Under the pieces are notes generated by a model. It searched no databases. It saw nothing but the letters and a program-made list of their open reading frames with translations, and was not told the DNA's origin. This document shows, piece after piece, positions 1 through 9,859 of a stretch of DNA of 64,000 nucleotides. Each line of letters opens with the position of its first letter. Positions within the stretch are counted from its first letter, which is position 1. The stretch is from Butyrivibrio sp. Lineage in GTDB: Bacteria > Bacillota_A > Clostridia > Lachnospirales > Lachnospiraceae. The stretch spans positions 43,772 to 107,771 of the forward strand of contig JAGOGF010000001.1 of assembly GCA_017996845.1 (NCBI GenBank), read 5' to 3'. Both the position numbers and the translations under genes were made by a program.

Positions 1-3000
1 CTGATTCGGAATTGCACATCTACAACAAATTCTGATCCCTTTCCTATCTCACTCGTAACGGAAATTGTTCCTCCCATCATATCCACAATATTTTTGGTAA
101 TGGCCATTCCCAGCCCGGTTCCCTGTATCCCGCTGACCGTAGCACTTTGTTCTCTTGTAAACGCTTCAAAGATATGCTGCTGAAATTCCTTGCTCATTCC
201 AATTCCTGTATCCTTTATCCGAAACTCAAATGTTGCATATCCTTCTTTTATACAAGGCTTCTGAATAATCCGCATACTTACCGTTCCGCCCGGTTTGGTG
301 AATTTCATGGCATTACTGAGTATATTCAGCAGAATCTGATCCAGACGCAGTTTGTCGCAATAAACATCTTCATTTACCACATCTACTGTATCCACAAAAA
401 AATCAAGCTGCTTCGCCGCGATATCTGATTGTATGATTGTTCTGATATCATGGAAGAGATCCGGCAGATGCATTTCCTTTTCTTCAATCTTGACTTTTCC
501 GCTCTCAATCCTGCTCATATCCAGAACATCATTAATCAGTGAAAGAAGATGTCTGCTGGAAACCGCAATTTTATTCAGATAATCCCGTACCTGTTCCTTA
601 TTATCAATATGTGCATCAGCAAGTGATGTAAAACCGATTATTGCATTCATCGGTGTTCGGATGTCGTGTGACATATTATTCAGAAAGCTGGTTTTCGCAT
701 GATTTGCATGTTCAGCCGATGCCAGTGCTTCTTTCAGAAGTTTCTGTGCCTCCAGTTCCTTCCCCTTAATTTCATTGATATTCTGTACTGCAAAAATAGT
801 TTCCCTAATTTTTGTATCCTTATCTCTATCCGAAACAATCATATTGATCCGCTGCCAGACTGCATTATTATCTTTGTATTCCAATGAAAAAATATTCTGC
901 TTACCCAGCTTTTTATCCCACGCGGCTGCATCAGAAAGAAACGACATCAGTTCATGGTAATCAGGCGCTACCAGTCTTTCAGATATAACCCGAAGTGCCT
1001 GACTCGCTTTTGTACACCCTCCGATAATACTTTCAACCTTTTCATTTGTACGGATTGCTTCAAAAGAATCCTTTTCAAGGTCTACGTGATAAACAACATT
1101 GTATACATCACTCATGGAATGAATGATATCAAGCTGTTCCTGTAATCTGGCTTCCCGTTCTTTCTCCGCCGCTACCAGATCATCTATAATTTGAAATCCC
1201 ATAATTACTTCATCAATCCGTTCGCTGCTTCCATGTAACCGGATAAATTTAAGCCTTACCGAATGTTCCTCACCGCCTGCAGCGTCATGATAGCTTTGCA
1301 CATATTCCTTGTTTTTACACAGCTCCATTCTGACCTTTTCAAGTTGAACGGCTTTGGTCATCATTTCCTTATCATCCGGATGCACTCTTTCTCCTATATA
1401 CTTTCTCCAGAAATCCTGATAAAGATATTCCTGTTTCCCATCCTTATCGCCACTCTCCAGAACATGCCCCGGAAATTTCAGGACCCGCATTGATCCGCTT
1501 TCCAGATCCGCAATGTATACATTCCGGTAATCATTGCTGAGCGCCTCAACAATCTTGTATTGTTCCTGAAGACGCTTCTGCCTTTTTTTCTCATTCTCAA
1601 TATCCATAAAAACACCGGTCATTGCAAATGGTATGCCATTTTCTTTTCTATCAATCTGTGCCCGGATTCGAAACCACCTATAATCCCCCTGTTTGGTTTT
1701 ACAACGGTATTCAATGTCAACTATGTTCTTTCTTCCTTCAAAATCATGCAGCATATCAGCCAAAATATGCATAACCCGTTCGGCATCTTCAGGATGAAGC
1801 GTATCCTTCCATGCTTCATAGACATTGGGAAAGTCCTCTTCATCCCTGTATCCGAGCATTTGCCTGAAACCTTCACTCCATTTTGCAGATATTACCTGAC
1901 ACTGATCATCATATTCCAGTCTCCATGCTGCTGATTTTAATGCGGTATATATTTTTTCAATTACTGCATTCGCATCACTTGCTTGTTTTATAGCCTCTTC
2001 TTTTGCCATTGACATTGCTTCTTTTTGCTTTTTATTACCAATAAAATAAAATGCAAAAGCAATCCCGATCAGCGTTAAAAAAAGAAATGCCAAAAGGAAC
2101 ACTGCTGCAATATGATCTCTGGCAAAATCAAGCATAGTATAGGAATAAAGTCCGCTGATATAATTGTAGGATATCGTCATCGCATCGTTTTTTCCAATTG
2201 CATCAATTCCATGATTCAGTAATTGTAACAGTTCTATATTCCCACCTGAGACGCCAAAACAAAATGCACTTGTTTTGGTAAGCGGTGCCGTGTTTACAGA
2301 AACATATCTGGAATTACTGAGCAGTCCTTTTGTCCGAAGTCCGTTCAGTATTGTACTGTCTGCCTTCCCTTCCAGAATTGCTTTAAAGCATCCTGCTGTA
2401 TCATCGCAATACACAAGCTCTGCATCCGGATATGTGGTAACCGTATACGCATACTGCATCAGATTATGTTTTCCTACTGCAATTCTGGATACCGTACTGC
2501 TGCTGTACTTCCCTGTATAGGCAAGATCAATTGGAGCGTTGATCACTTCCCGGCTCTGCATGATACCATTTTGTTCTGAATACCAGAGATCCCCATATAT
2601 TGGAAATGCTGTATCAATACTTCCCTGATCAAGTGCTTTAAGCATTGCATCATATTCTGTAAATTCCTGATACCGGATATTCAGCTGCTTGCCTATGCCA
2701 AGTCTGGACAGCATCAATGGCATGATATCTTTGAGTACCCCTGTGACCATACCATTTTGATCTGTATCACTATAGGGAAGATAGCCCCTTAAATAGCCAA
2801 TGACCAATGTATCATTTACAGACAGCCACTCCTTTTCCTGCCCGGAAAGAGTAGTCTTAACTGTCTTTTCATCGAAATACTGATTCTGAAGATTTTGCAG
2901 AAAGACAGGTTCTTCCTGATTAATCCTGTCAAGTGCATGATTAAGTTCTGTAAGAAGGTCGGTCCTCCCCTTTGCAGCACATAAATAAAAAGGATCCCCG

Positions 3001-3473
3001 ACAACCAGAAACAGATCTGAAAAAATTCTGTAGTTTTCTGTGGTGGCCGCACCCATTTCGCATTTCGGATAATATATTTGTTCTGCACGTCCATCTGTAT
3101 AGGCAAGCCCTGCAAGAAGATCTATTTTTCCTGCAAGAAGCTGTGCATAAAGTGCATCCCTGGTCCCATATATATACTCATATTTCCATCCGGTATAGTA
3201 GGCTATTTTCTGGAGATATTCATAAGAATATCCACTCTTTGCCAAATGATCTCCCGCCCCATTCTGAAAATCCGGACACGCATAATACCCGACACGGACT
3301 ACTTTTGTATTCTGTTCCCCGCTTTGCGCATAGGAATTCAGATGCAAGCATCCAAAACCTGCAAGCACCATAATGACTAACACAATCATGAAAATAAATT
3401 TATGCTTCTGCTGCCTCCATGATACCCTTGCCTTTTTCCGAAATGACTTGTAGGTTATCCTTTTTTTATCCAT
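1..3473 (-). CDS. BvgS-like sensor histidine kinase, 3' end outside window
   Basis: Membrane sensor kinase read from its ATG at 3473 to the window edge (about 1157 codons seen, C-terminus missing). Order: short cytoplasmic tail, TM helix near residues 24-42, two tandem extracytoplasmic solute-binding (SBP_bac_3-like) domains to about residue 445, TM helix near 447-475, three PAS-like domains (one with YRCKTKQGDYRWFRIR), a HisKA domain whose phospho-acceptor His is about residue 936 in MSHDIRTPMNAIIGF, and an HATPase domain with N, G1 (DTGIGM) and G2 (GTGLGM) boxes. This is the BvgS/EvgS layout, in which ligand binding to clamshell domains controls autophosphorylation; receiver domains could follow beyond the edge. 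The gene starts 16 bp after the TspO-like gene, so the two are probably co-transcribed. The ligand is unknown. Confidence 0.9.
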   Translation of the reverse strand, partial: MDKKRITYKSFRKKARVSWRQQKHKFIFMIVLVIMVLAGFGCLHLNSYAQSGEQNTKVVRVGYYACPDFQNGAGDHLAKSGYSYEYLQKIAYYTGWKYEYIYGTRDALYAQLLAGKIDLLAGLAYTDGRAEQIYYPKCEMGAATTENYRIFSDLFLVVGDPFYLCAAKGRTDLLTELNHALDRINQEEPVFLQNLQNQYFDEKTVKTTLSGQEKEWLSVNDTLVIGYLRGYLPYSDTDQNGMVTGVLKDIMPLMLSRLGIGKQLNIRYQEFTEYDAMLKALDQGSIDTAFPIYGDLWYSEQNGIMQSREVINAPIDLAYTGKYSSSTVSRIAVGKHNLMQYAYTVTTYPDAELVYCDDTAGCFKAILEGKADSTILNGLRTKGLLSNSRYVSVNTAPLTKTSAFCFGVSGGNIELLQLLNHGIDAIGKNDAMTISYNYISGLYSYTMLDFARDHIAAVFLLAFLFLTLIGIAFAFYFIGNKKQKEAMSMAKEEAIKQASDANAVIEKIYTALKSAAWRLEYDDQCQVISAKWSEGFRQMLGYRDEEDFPNVYEAWKDTLHPEDAERVMHILADMLHDFEGRKNIVDIEYRCKTKQGDYRWFRIRAQIDRKENGIPFAMTGVFMDIENEKKRQKRLQEQYKIVEALSNDYRNVYIADLESGSMRVLKFPGHVLESGDKDGKQEYLYQDFWRKYIGERVHPDDKEMMTKAVQLEKVRMELCKNKEYVQSYHDAAGGEEHSVRLKFIRLHGSSERIDEVIMGFQIIDDLVAAEKEREARLQEQLDIIHSMSDVYNVVYHVDLEKDSFEAIRTNEKVESIIGGCTKASQALRVISERLVAPDYHELMSFLSDAAAWDKKLGKQNIFSLEYKDNNAVWQRINMIVSDRDKDTKIRETIFAVQNINEIKGKELEAQKLLKEALASAEHANHAKTSFLNNMSHDIRTPMNAIIGFTSLADAHIDNKEQVRDYLNKIAVSSRHLLSLINDVLDMSRIESGKVKIEEKEMHLPDLFHDIRTIIQSDIAAKQLDFFVDTVDVVNEDVYCDKLRLDQILLNILSNAMKFTKPGGTVSMRIIQKPCIKEGYATFEFRIKDTGIGMSKEFQQHIFEAFTREQSATVSGIQGTGLGMAITKNIVDMMGGTISVTSEIGKGSEFVVDVQFRI

Positions 3474-3489
3474 AAATTCAACACCCGTT

Positions 3490-4311
3490 TCAGACATTCT
3501 GATTTTTGTTTTCTTCATTCTCCTTTTTTTCTGCACAAGGCAGTACACAAAAACCATTATGGATAAATACAGCTGCTGCCATTATCACAAGAACTGCCAT
3601 TCCAGCCATTGCAATCATTTGAAGTGCAGGATATGCACCCTGAAAGCCTTCTGATGATGTCAGAAAACGATTGATACCAAGATATGCCCACGCAATCGAG
3701 AGTGGAAAAACCGCATTTCTGATTAACAGGATCACTCCTGCCACAAGAATCATTGCAGCAAGCAGCATGATAATTCCCCAGTTTTGCGGTGTAATCCCCC
3801 ATCCTGTCCACTGTAGCTTAACAAGAGCAGCGGCAATGTTCACTACGGTTGCAATAAACAGCCATCCGGCATATAATCCGAAACACATCGGCAATAACCA
3901 ATGCTTTCCCTGTCTGATTTCCAACAGTTTTCCACAAATCAAGGTCAATACAACCACAAAACCTGTTATAAAAATTACGGAGATTTCTATTAGTACAAAT
4001 GAAAAAGTTATGATCCACAGCATATTGAGCACACAGGATATCATGAAAAGTCTGGATATCTGTTCCAGGGCATTCTGATAATAGGGATCTTCTTTTTTGA
4101 TGATCATAACGATCAGAGAAGCCAGCAGTAAGGAATAGATAACACTCCAGATGCTGAAAGTCGAAGGTGCCGGAGTGATCAATGTCAGAAATCTATCTGA
4201 GATATCTTTCTGTGTCATTCCATTGATCCATCCCGTTGCACCAAGTGTATTAATGATCAGTGTCATTACAAAAAATAATAAATTGGTCCATGCCTGCTTC
4301 GTTCTGTTCAT
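3490..4311 (-). CDS. TspO/MBR-like tryptophan-rich membrane protein
   Basis: Polytopic membrane protein of 273 residues with about seven or eight hydrophobic helices and the TspO-like segment PAPSTFSIWSVIYSLLL after the first helix. TspO/MBR proteins bind tetrapyrroles and other small hydrophobic ligands and modulate stress responses; bacterial TspO is usually about 160 residues, so this is the long clostridial variant and its ligand is unknown. I start it at the ATG at 4311, because the 11 codons upstream contain the ribosome binding site itself (AGGAGGGGAAGT directly before ATG). It is followed after 16 bp by the BvgS-like kinase, which suggests a shared sensory role (inference). Family assignment is by motif and topology only. 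Confidence 0.7.
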   Translation of the reverse strand: MNRTKQAWTNLLFFVMTLIINTLGATGWINGMTQKDISDRFLTLITPAPSTFSIWSVIYSLLLASLIVMIIKKEDPYYQNALEQISRLFMISCVLNMLWIITFSFVLIEISVIFITGFVVVLTLICGKLLEIRQGKHWLLPMCFGLYAGWLFIATVVNIAAALVKLQWTGWGITPQNWGIIMLLAAMILVAGVILLIRNAVFPLSIAWAYLGINRFLTSSEGFQGAYPALQMIAMAGMAVLVIMAAAVFIHNGFCVLPCAEKKENEENKNQNV

Positions 4312-4385
4312 ACTTCCCCTCCTTTGATTTATTCCGGAATCCAAAGAACAACAAAACCAGCTGATTCATATTGAAACATACTATT

Positions 4386-4414
4386 ATTATAATGACCTGT
4401 TTCAGATACAAAAA
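4386..4414 (-). promoter_or_regulatory. Putative sigma-A promoter for TspO-like gene and sensor kinase
   Basis: Minus strand carries a perfect -10 TATAAT (4391-4386) with a weak -35 TTTTTG (4414-4409) at 17 bp spacing, 75 bp before the TspO-like start. The poor -35 suggests it may need an activator. It lies in the 150 bp gap after the 3' end of the GGDEF/HD-GYP operon. Confidence 0.4.
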
Positions 4415-4461
4415 CAAGATTATATTTTTAAAACCGTATAATTCTATACTCTTTCTTCATA

Positions 4462-6192
4462 CTATAAATCAATCATGGTATCTTCATCCTCTTTTTGTAA
4501 GACTTGATTAACAAAAAGGTCAGCAATTTCAGGGTCGAACTGTGTTCCCTTATGATCCAGTATTTCTTTGATCGCCACTTCTTTGGATAAGGCCTTACGA
4601 TATGCACGGTCCTGTGTCATGGCATCATAGGAATCAACTATCGTAATCATCCGTGATAACAGCGGAATATCTGTTCCCGAAAGTCCAAGTGGATATCCTG
4701 TGCCATCCCAGTGCTCATGATGACATAAAATATATTCGGCAATATGGCTGAGCCCTGATGTTGCATTTGCAATCCGGTAACCAACTTCCGGATGTTTTTT
4801 GATTTCTCCCCATTCTTCCTCGGTAAGCTTTTCTGTTTTGGTCAGAATCTTTTTATCAACACTGATTTTCCCAATATCATGCAGCATTGCCACCAGTTCC
4901 AGCTCATCCAGCGCATCTTCTGAAAGTCCCATTTTCTCTCCCAGCTTTTTGGATAGCTTTACCAGTCTTTCTTCGTGTTCTTCTGTTTCATTGCTTTTCT
5001 CAAGCATTGTTGTCTTGATATAGGACAAATAATCACTATGCGGACTTTTCTGTTCCAGCAGTTTTCTTCTGTACATCAGATCCTCTGCCAGAATAATTGC
5101 TTTATCCAAAGAATCCTCTTCCTCTGTTTTTGTTGCATACCCCAGTGCAATATCAAGGAAAATTTCGTTATTTTCTTCGTCCCGCTCTTCTTTGCACATT
5201 GCCCGAATACGGTCAGCTGTCCGCTTAACCATATTTGCATCAGTATGCGGCATCAGAATAGAAAACTCATCGCCTCCTGTTCTGGCAACAATATCTTCCT
5301 GTCTCGCACATTTAGTCAGTATATCTGCAATTTTCCGAAGCAGCGCATCGCCTTTCGCGTGACCAAATGCGTCATTGATCAGTCTCATCCCATTAACATC
5401 ACCGACAATAACGGAGACCGGAAGTTTTTCCTGTGTATCAATCAGTGTACGCACCTCATCATAATATGTTCTGTTATAAATTCCTGTCATCGCATCATGA
5501 TAACTGATATATCGAACTCTCTCTTCTCTGTTCTTCCGTTCCGTAATATCACGGCTTATTCCAATCAGACCGATTATATTACCTTTCTGATCATGATAGG
5601 GTGTTTTGAGTGTTTCATAAATAACTTCTTTTCCTTCTGCATTATGTATCGTTTCCTCATTTTTCCGCGGAACATTTTTGCTCAGCATCTCAGCATCCAT
5701 TCTGATAAAAAGCTCAGCCTCCTGCGCAGCAAAAAGATTTTTGTCTGTGAGTCCGATAATATCCTGTTCCTTTTTCCCTGCAAATTTTCCAAAAGCTGTA
5801 TTACATCCCATATATACACCGTTCGTGTCTTTATAAAAAACAAGATCCGGAATGGAATCGATCAATGACTTCAAAAGTGCCTGTTTCTTACTGTATTCCT
5901 GGTAAAGCTTCTTATATTGTTCATTTGATTCCCGTAATTCCATATTGGCTTTTTTCAGTGCCTCGCGGACATCCAGTGCTTCTTTCAGCGTCGGATATGT
6001 AAGCCCATAGATCAGAAAGGAGGTTATCAGCACATACAGAATTCCCTTTACGAGTGAATAGTAGAACACCTGACTTTGCTCGGTAAAACTTACCTGAACC
6101 AGCCTGTCAGAAAAAAAGATCCAGGCACAGCCGATCAGAAAATAGTGAACCGTTATTTTCAATGCTTTGCTTTGCGCAGTATTTTTTTTCAT
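4462..6192 (-). CDS. Membrane PAS-GGDEF-HD-GYP bifunctional c-di-GMP enzyme
   Basis: 576-residue protein with both a diguanylate cyclase and a c-di-GMP phosphodiesterase domain. Two TM helices (about 11-33 and 45-66) with a very short loop are followed by a coiled coil, a PAS domain (about 105-215), a GGDEF domain with intact GGDEF at about 306-310 and an inhibitory I-site RQED five residues before it, and an HD-GYP domain with HDIGK near 438 and HHEHWDGTGYP ending near 501. Both active sites look intact. The start is either ATG at 6192 (SD GGGAG 13 nt away) or TTG at 6201, which is better spaced; the longer reading to 6240 is unlikely. It lies 63 bp downstream of the Cache-GGDEF-HD-GYP gene and is probably in its operon. 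Confidence 0.9.
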   Translation of the reverse strand: MKKNTAQSKALKITVHYFLIGCAWIFFSDRLVQVSFTEQSQVFYYSLVKGILYVLITSFLIYGLTYPTLKEALDVREALKKANMELRESNEQYKKLYQEYSKKQALLKSLIDSIPDLVFYKDTNGVYMGCNTAFGKFAGKKEQDIIGLTDKNLFAAQEAELFIRMDAEMLSKNVPRKNEETIHNAEGKEVIYETLKTPYHDQKGNIIGLIGISRDITERKNREERVRYISYHDAMTGIYNRTYYDEVRTLIDTQEKLPVSVIVGDVNGMRLINDAFGHAKGDALLRKIADILTKCARQEDIVARTGGDEFSILMPHTDANMVKRTADRIRAMCKEERDEENNEIFLDIALGYATKTEEEDSLDKAIILAEDLMYRRKLLEQKSPHSDYLSYIKTTMLEKSNETEEHEERLVKLSKKLGEKMGLSEDALDELELVAMLHDIGKISVDKKILTKTEKLTEEEWGEIKKHPEVGYRIANATSGLSHIAEYILCHHEHWDGTGYPLGLSGTDIPLLSRMITIVDSYDAMTQDRAYRKALSKEVAIKEILDHKGTQFDPEIADLFVNQVLQKEDEDTMIDL

Positions 6193-6255
6193 ATAAATCA
6201 ATACACTCCCTTCCTGCTGTAAGGCCGCCCGGAACCACATATGCAGCCATTTCTG

Positions 6256-8955
6256 TCACTCTTTATCTTTTTGACTCATGATCATTTTGATAAAACTTTC
6301 TGCAATCACAGGGTCAAATTTGATTCCGGCATTTTCTCTGATAACCCGCAGTGCTTCTTCTATGCTTGCCATACTGTAATTTCCCTGATTTCTGATTCGT
6401 TCATATGTTTCTGCAACAGTGATGATACGCGAGATCAAGGGGATTTCTTCTCCGCGCAGTCCTTTTGGATAGCCGGAACCATCCCAGAATTCATGATGAC
6501 CATATACCCCGTTTGCCAGATCAAGTGTTTCCTCTGATAAATTCAGCAGTCTGTAACCGGTAGCCGGATGCTGCCGCATATTATAATTTTCATCTTCTGT
6601 CAATGCTTCTGCATCTTTGGAAATAATACTGCCGTCTAATACAGTCTTTCCAATATCATGCAGATATCCTGCATCTTTGAGTTTTCTGATTTCAGGTGCC
6701 GGAAGATTCATTGCCACCCCAAGTTCTCCGCATAATCTGCTAACTTCTTCCGAATGCCTTTTCTCCTGCGGATAATGCTCATGAAGTGTACTGATGATAC
6801 TTCTGATTGCCTCCACGCCAAAACGCTTTGTTGAAATAACCTTTTCCCTGTACATCTCGGTTTCAGCAGCTTCCATGACCTTTTCAATCTGCTGGTAGCT
6901 TTCCGTTTTTGCAGCAGTCCCAACCGCCATACTACAGGGAATCTCATTGATCCTGTAACCTGCAAATTCTTCCTTAAGCCTTGCTGCAATGCCTTTTGCA
7001 TCCTCTAATCCTGTCTCCGGAAGCAGTAAACAGAACTCATCACCTCCGACACGTGCTGCAATATCCCCTTTGCGGCAGTTATTCACCAGAACTTCCCCTG
7101 CTTTTATAATCAGTGCATCTCCATAACTATGCCCAAATATATCATTCAGCATTTTCAGCCCATTGAGATCTATATATATGATACTGACAGGCATTTCCTC
7201 CTGTTCATCAATATCCTGCAGCCTCTGTTCAAAGCAGCCTCTGTTTGTAAGTCCCGTCATGGAATCATGGCAGCTCAGAAATTGGATTCGTTCATCTCTT
7301 TGCTTACGTTCCGTGATATCTGCAAAAGAAACCACGAATCCCATGATTTCGCTGTTTCTTAATTGTGGAAGCACTTGATACTCCACATCAAAAAAGGATC
7401 CATCAGCCTTTTGAAAAGTATCATTGACAATATGCACTTTTCTGTCCACCTGAACAGTCCGCTCCGCTGCTGTTTCCTGTTTCGCTTTGAATGCCCCCTT
7501 TTCCCCTGCTGTATGGACAATCTGATAAATATTCTTACCTAAAAGCGCTTTATAGTCAGAATATCCCATCAATTGAAGACAACTGTTATTGCAAAATGTG
7601 CATTTTCCTTCCAGATCGGTTCCGAATATTGCTTCTGCTGTAGAGTTCAGGATCAGAAGCAGTTTTTCATTACTGTCATTGAGTTCTGCTGTTTTTGCAG
7701 CAACCGTTTCATTCAAATGTTCTACTGTCTGCTGTAATGCATCCGCAACTTTATTAAAAGCTTCTGAAATTCTGCCGATCTCATCGTTTCGAACGACAGG
7801 CGCCCTTCGATCCAGTTCTCCTTCGGAAAACTTTTCTGCAGCATATAATAATCTGTCAATCGGCTTTAATAGTTTCCTGCTTACAAACGAAAAAACCAGA
7901 ACTGAAACCAGAACAATCAGTCCCAACAAAAAAATCGTTACATAAAGATTCCGCATCATGATCCCGGAAAGCGGCTTTTCAGGAATAGCAGATAAAATGA
8001 CCCAGTCAAGCCCAAGTTCCTGATAATCCTGCGTATGTACCGAAAGCCTCCCATTTGGTCCATCGACAGAAAGTTCTGTCGCACCCGTATCACAATATGT
8101 ACGATATGCTTTATCAAAAGCCGGATTATGCAGTACATTCAATCCCTTCCGAAGCAGTTTCCCATCATTCGAAAGAGCGTAATTCGCAATATCAGATGAA
8201 TTTGCAATCAAATTTCCACTGCTTTTTTCTACAATAGCAATTGATCCGCCATAGTTTCTGACAATTGCAGAAAGTGTATCACTGATGTTTGGAAGCAAAA
8301 GCCTGGAAGCCAGAACGCCTTTTAAGCTGCCGTTTTTCCCATAAATCGGATATACCGCTGATATTGCCATTTCATTTAAAAAAGAACATTTATATACCGG
8401 CGAAAATACTGCGGTTCTGGCAATAACTGCTGCCCGATACCAGTCACCCATCTGCGGAGCCGTCCGATTGGTCGTTTCCGTATACTTGCCTGTCGTCATA
8501 TCCGCATTGACAGAATAATATCTCGTCTCCCTGTTCGTTTCTTCCAGATTTTTAATCACTTCAATATTTCCATCTTTATTACGAATTGCTCCATAATAAT
8601 CTCCATCTGCAGTACAGTAACTGAAACTGTAAATGTCTTCCTGATATGCTGACAGCACATCAATAAAGTAACTGTTTCTCTTCTTTTCGTCTGACAGATC
8701 GACCATCCCATCCTGCAGCATTTTATAATTGACTTCATTAATCGCAATCGGAGCATGAATGTATGAATCGATTTTTTCATTTGTCTGATAATTTAATGTT
8801 CCTGCCAGCTCATTGGTAGCCTGTCTGACAGAATCATACCAACTCGTAAAGACCGGATAGCCGATTGCAAACGCCATTATCAGAATCATTATGATAAAGG
8901 TCACCGTGAATATTCTGCCAATGGAACGAGGCTTGCGTGTTTTTTCTGATTTCAT
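6256..8955 (-). CDS. Cache-HAMP-PAS-GGDEF-HD-GYP c-di-GMP enzyme
   Basis: 899-residue membrane sensor. An N-terminal TM helix (about 17-35), a large extracellular dCache-like domain (about 40-330), a second TM helix, HAMP (about 360-415), a short coiled coil, PAS (about 435-560), GGDEF with RVGGDEF intact and an I-site RKGD five residues upstream, and HD-GYP with HDIGK and GHHEFWDGSGYP. It should sense an external small molecule and adjust c-di-GMP, in the direction set by whichever domain dominates. Start ATG at 8955 has SD AGAGGT at good spacing. First gene of a two-gene unit with the smaller GGDEF-HD-GYP protein, which lacks the extracellular domain; the pair may form mixed complexes (inference). 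Confidence 0.92.
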   Translation of the reverse strand: MKSEKTRKPRSIGRIFTVTFIIMILIMAFAIGYPVFTSWYDSVRQATNELAGTLNYQTNEKIDSYIHAPIAINEVNYKMLQDGMVDLSDEKKRNSYFIDVLSAYQEDIYSFSYCTADGDYYGAIRNKDGNIEVIKNLEETNRETRYYSVNADMTTGKYTETTNRTAPQMGDWYRAAVIARTAVFSPVYKCSFLNEMAISAVYPIYGKNGSLKGVLASRLLLPNISDTLSAIVRNYGGSIAIVEKSSGNLIANSSDIANYALSNDGKLLRKGLNVLHNPAFDKAYRTYCDTGATELSVDGPNGRLSVHTQDYQELGLDWVILSAIPEKPLSGIMMRNLYVTIFLLGLIVLVSVLVFSFVSRKLLKPIDRLLYAAEKFSEGELDRRAPVVRNDEIGRISEAFNKVADALQQTVEHLNETVAAKTAELNDSNEKLLLILNSTAEAIFGTDLEGKCTFCNNSCLQLMGYSDYKALLGKNIYQIVHTAGEKGAFKAKQETAAERTVQVDRKVHIVNDTFQKADGSFFDVEYQVLPQLRNSEIMGFVVSFADITERKQRDERIQFLSCHDSMTGLTNRGCFEQRLQDIDEQEEMPVSIIYIDLNGLKMLNDIFGHSYGDALIIKAGEVLVNNCRKGDIAARVGGDEFCLLLPETGLEDAKGIAARLKEEFAGYRINEIPCSMAVGTAAKTESYQQIEKVMEAAETEMYREKVISTKRFGVEAIRSIISTLHEHYPQEKRHSEEVSRLCGELGVAMNLPAPEIRKLKDAGYLHDIGKTVLDGSIISKDAEALTEDENYNMRQHPATGYRLLNLSEETLDLANGVYGHHEFWDGSGYPKGLRGEEIPLISRIITVAETYERIRNQGNYSMASIEEALRVIRENAGIKFDPVIAESFIKMIMSQKDKE

Positions 8956-9116
8956 TAAAATTTACCTCTCACTTTTCGGTTTCCCCCAGCACTTTATGCA
9001 AAATAGCAGCATATTGCAGGTATCAGATCTTAATCACATCCACATGCTTGCAGCGCAAGATTGCAATTATATCTGTTATAATATATTTTTCCAAAATTAT
9101 CTTATTTTAATTATAC

Positions 9117-9147
9117 AAAAACCGACGGACAAATGACAGTCCATCGG
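9117..9147 (-). terminator. Intrinsic terminator after XRE gene
   Basis: Stem CCGACGGAC / GTCCATCGG (one G-U pair), 8-nt loop, then a run of five U on the minus-strand transcript. It sits 38 bp past the stop codon of the XRE-type regulator. Confidence 0.75.
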
Positions 9148-9184
9148 CATCCAAATTTCACAATATTAATTTACTTTTTTCTGA

Positions 9185-9781
9185 TTACTTTATCCGGCTG
9201 ATTTTTTGCGCAAATAATCCATGTCTGTTGCAGTACCATAACAGTTTTTTTATTTTGTTTATTTTAAAACGTGCCTCAGCATTTCCTTCCGGATATAGCT
9301 TGACCATCTGTATTCCGTTATCCGATAAAGCGGCAATGAAGGAAATATAATGTTCCTTTGTCATTTCATGCTGCAGCGATACAAAATATTCATCCTCCAC
9401 CTGTTCGATCGTAACCTCATGTATATCATCTGCTTCCTCTGCTTCCAGCGGCGGCAGCGTAATGCCGCAACAGCTGATCACAGTTTCTCCCGTTGCCGAA
9501 ATAATATTTCCGCAGATTGGACAAACATAGAACTTTACTTTGCTCATATTAAAAGCTCTGTTCGTATTGGATATGCTGTCCCCCGATAACAGCTCAAGTG
9601 CTGAAATACCAAGTGCTCCGGACAATTGCTCGATCAGGGTTATATCCGGATAGCCCTTTCCTGTTTCCCATTTTGAAACTGCTTTATCACTTACCTGAAG
9701 CTTTTCTGCCAGTTCCAACTGTGTCATTCCTGCTTTTTCCCGCAGCCGCTTTATAATTGTACCCGTAACATACTGATTCAT
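9185..9781 (-). CDS. XRE-family regulator fused to a desulfoferrodoxin-like domain
   Basis: 198 residues. Residues 8-62 are a classical Cro/CI-type helix-turn-helix (KLQVSDKAVSKWETGKGYPD is the recognition region). After a linker comes a metal-binding knuckle CPICGNII...CCG (about residues 82-99) and a beta-rich part with HEVTIEQVEDEYFVSLQHEM that resembles the superoxide-reductase (desulfoferrodoxin) fold. Members of this clostridial family are annotated only as HTH proteins; a redox- or iron-sensing role is inference. Some SOR iron ligands are not clearly present, so catalysis is doubtful. It is followed by its own terminator and preceded by an unrelated acetyltransferase gene 78 bp upstream. 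Confidence 0.8.
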   Translation of the reverse strand: MNQYVTGTIIKRLREKAGMTQLELAEKLQVSDKAVSKWETGKGYPDITLIEQLSGALGISALELLSGDSISNTNRAFNMSKVKFYVCPICGNIISATGETVISCCGITLPPLEAEEADDIHEVTIEQVEDEYFVSLQHEMTKEHYISFIAALSDNGIQMVKLYPEGNAEARFKINKIKKLLWYCNRHGLFAQKISRIK

Positions 9782-9859
9782 TTTGTAACTCCTTTCTGCT
9801 ATCAGAATATCAAAATGATGCAGTTCTGTTTACCTACGAATAGTAGAGTTGTTCTGCCA

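Noticed and set aside
4799..5868. Long plus-strand reading frames, including one of 297 codons
   Set aside because: They lie antisense inside the GGDEF/HD-GYP gene, have no ribosome binding site or domain match, and are rich in Cys/Phe/Ser as expected of antisense shadows.
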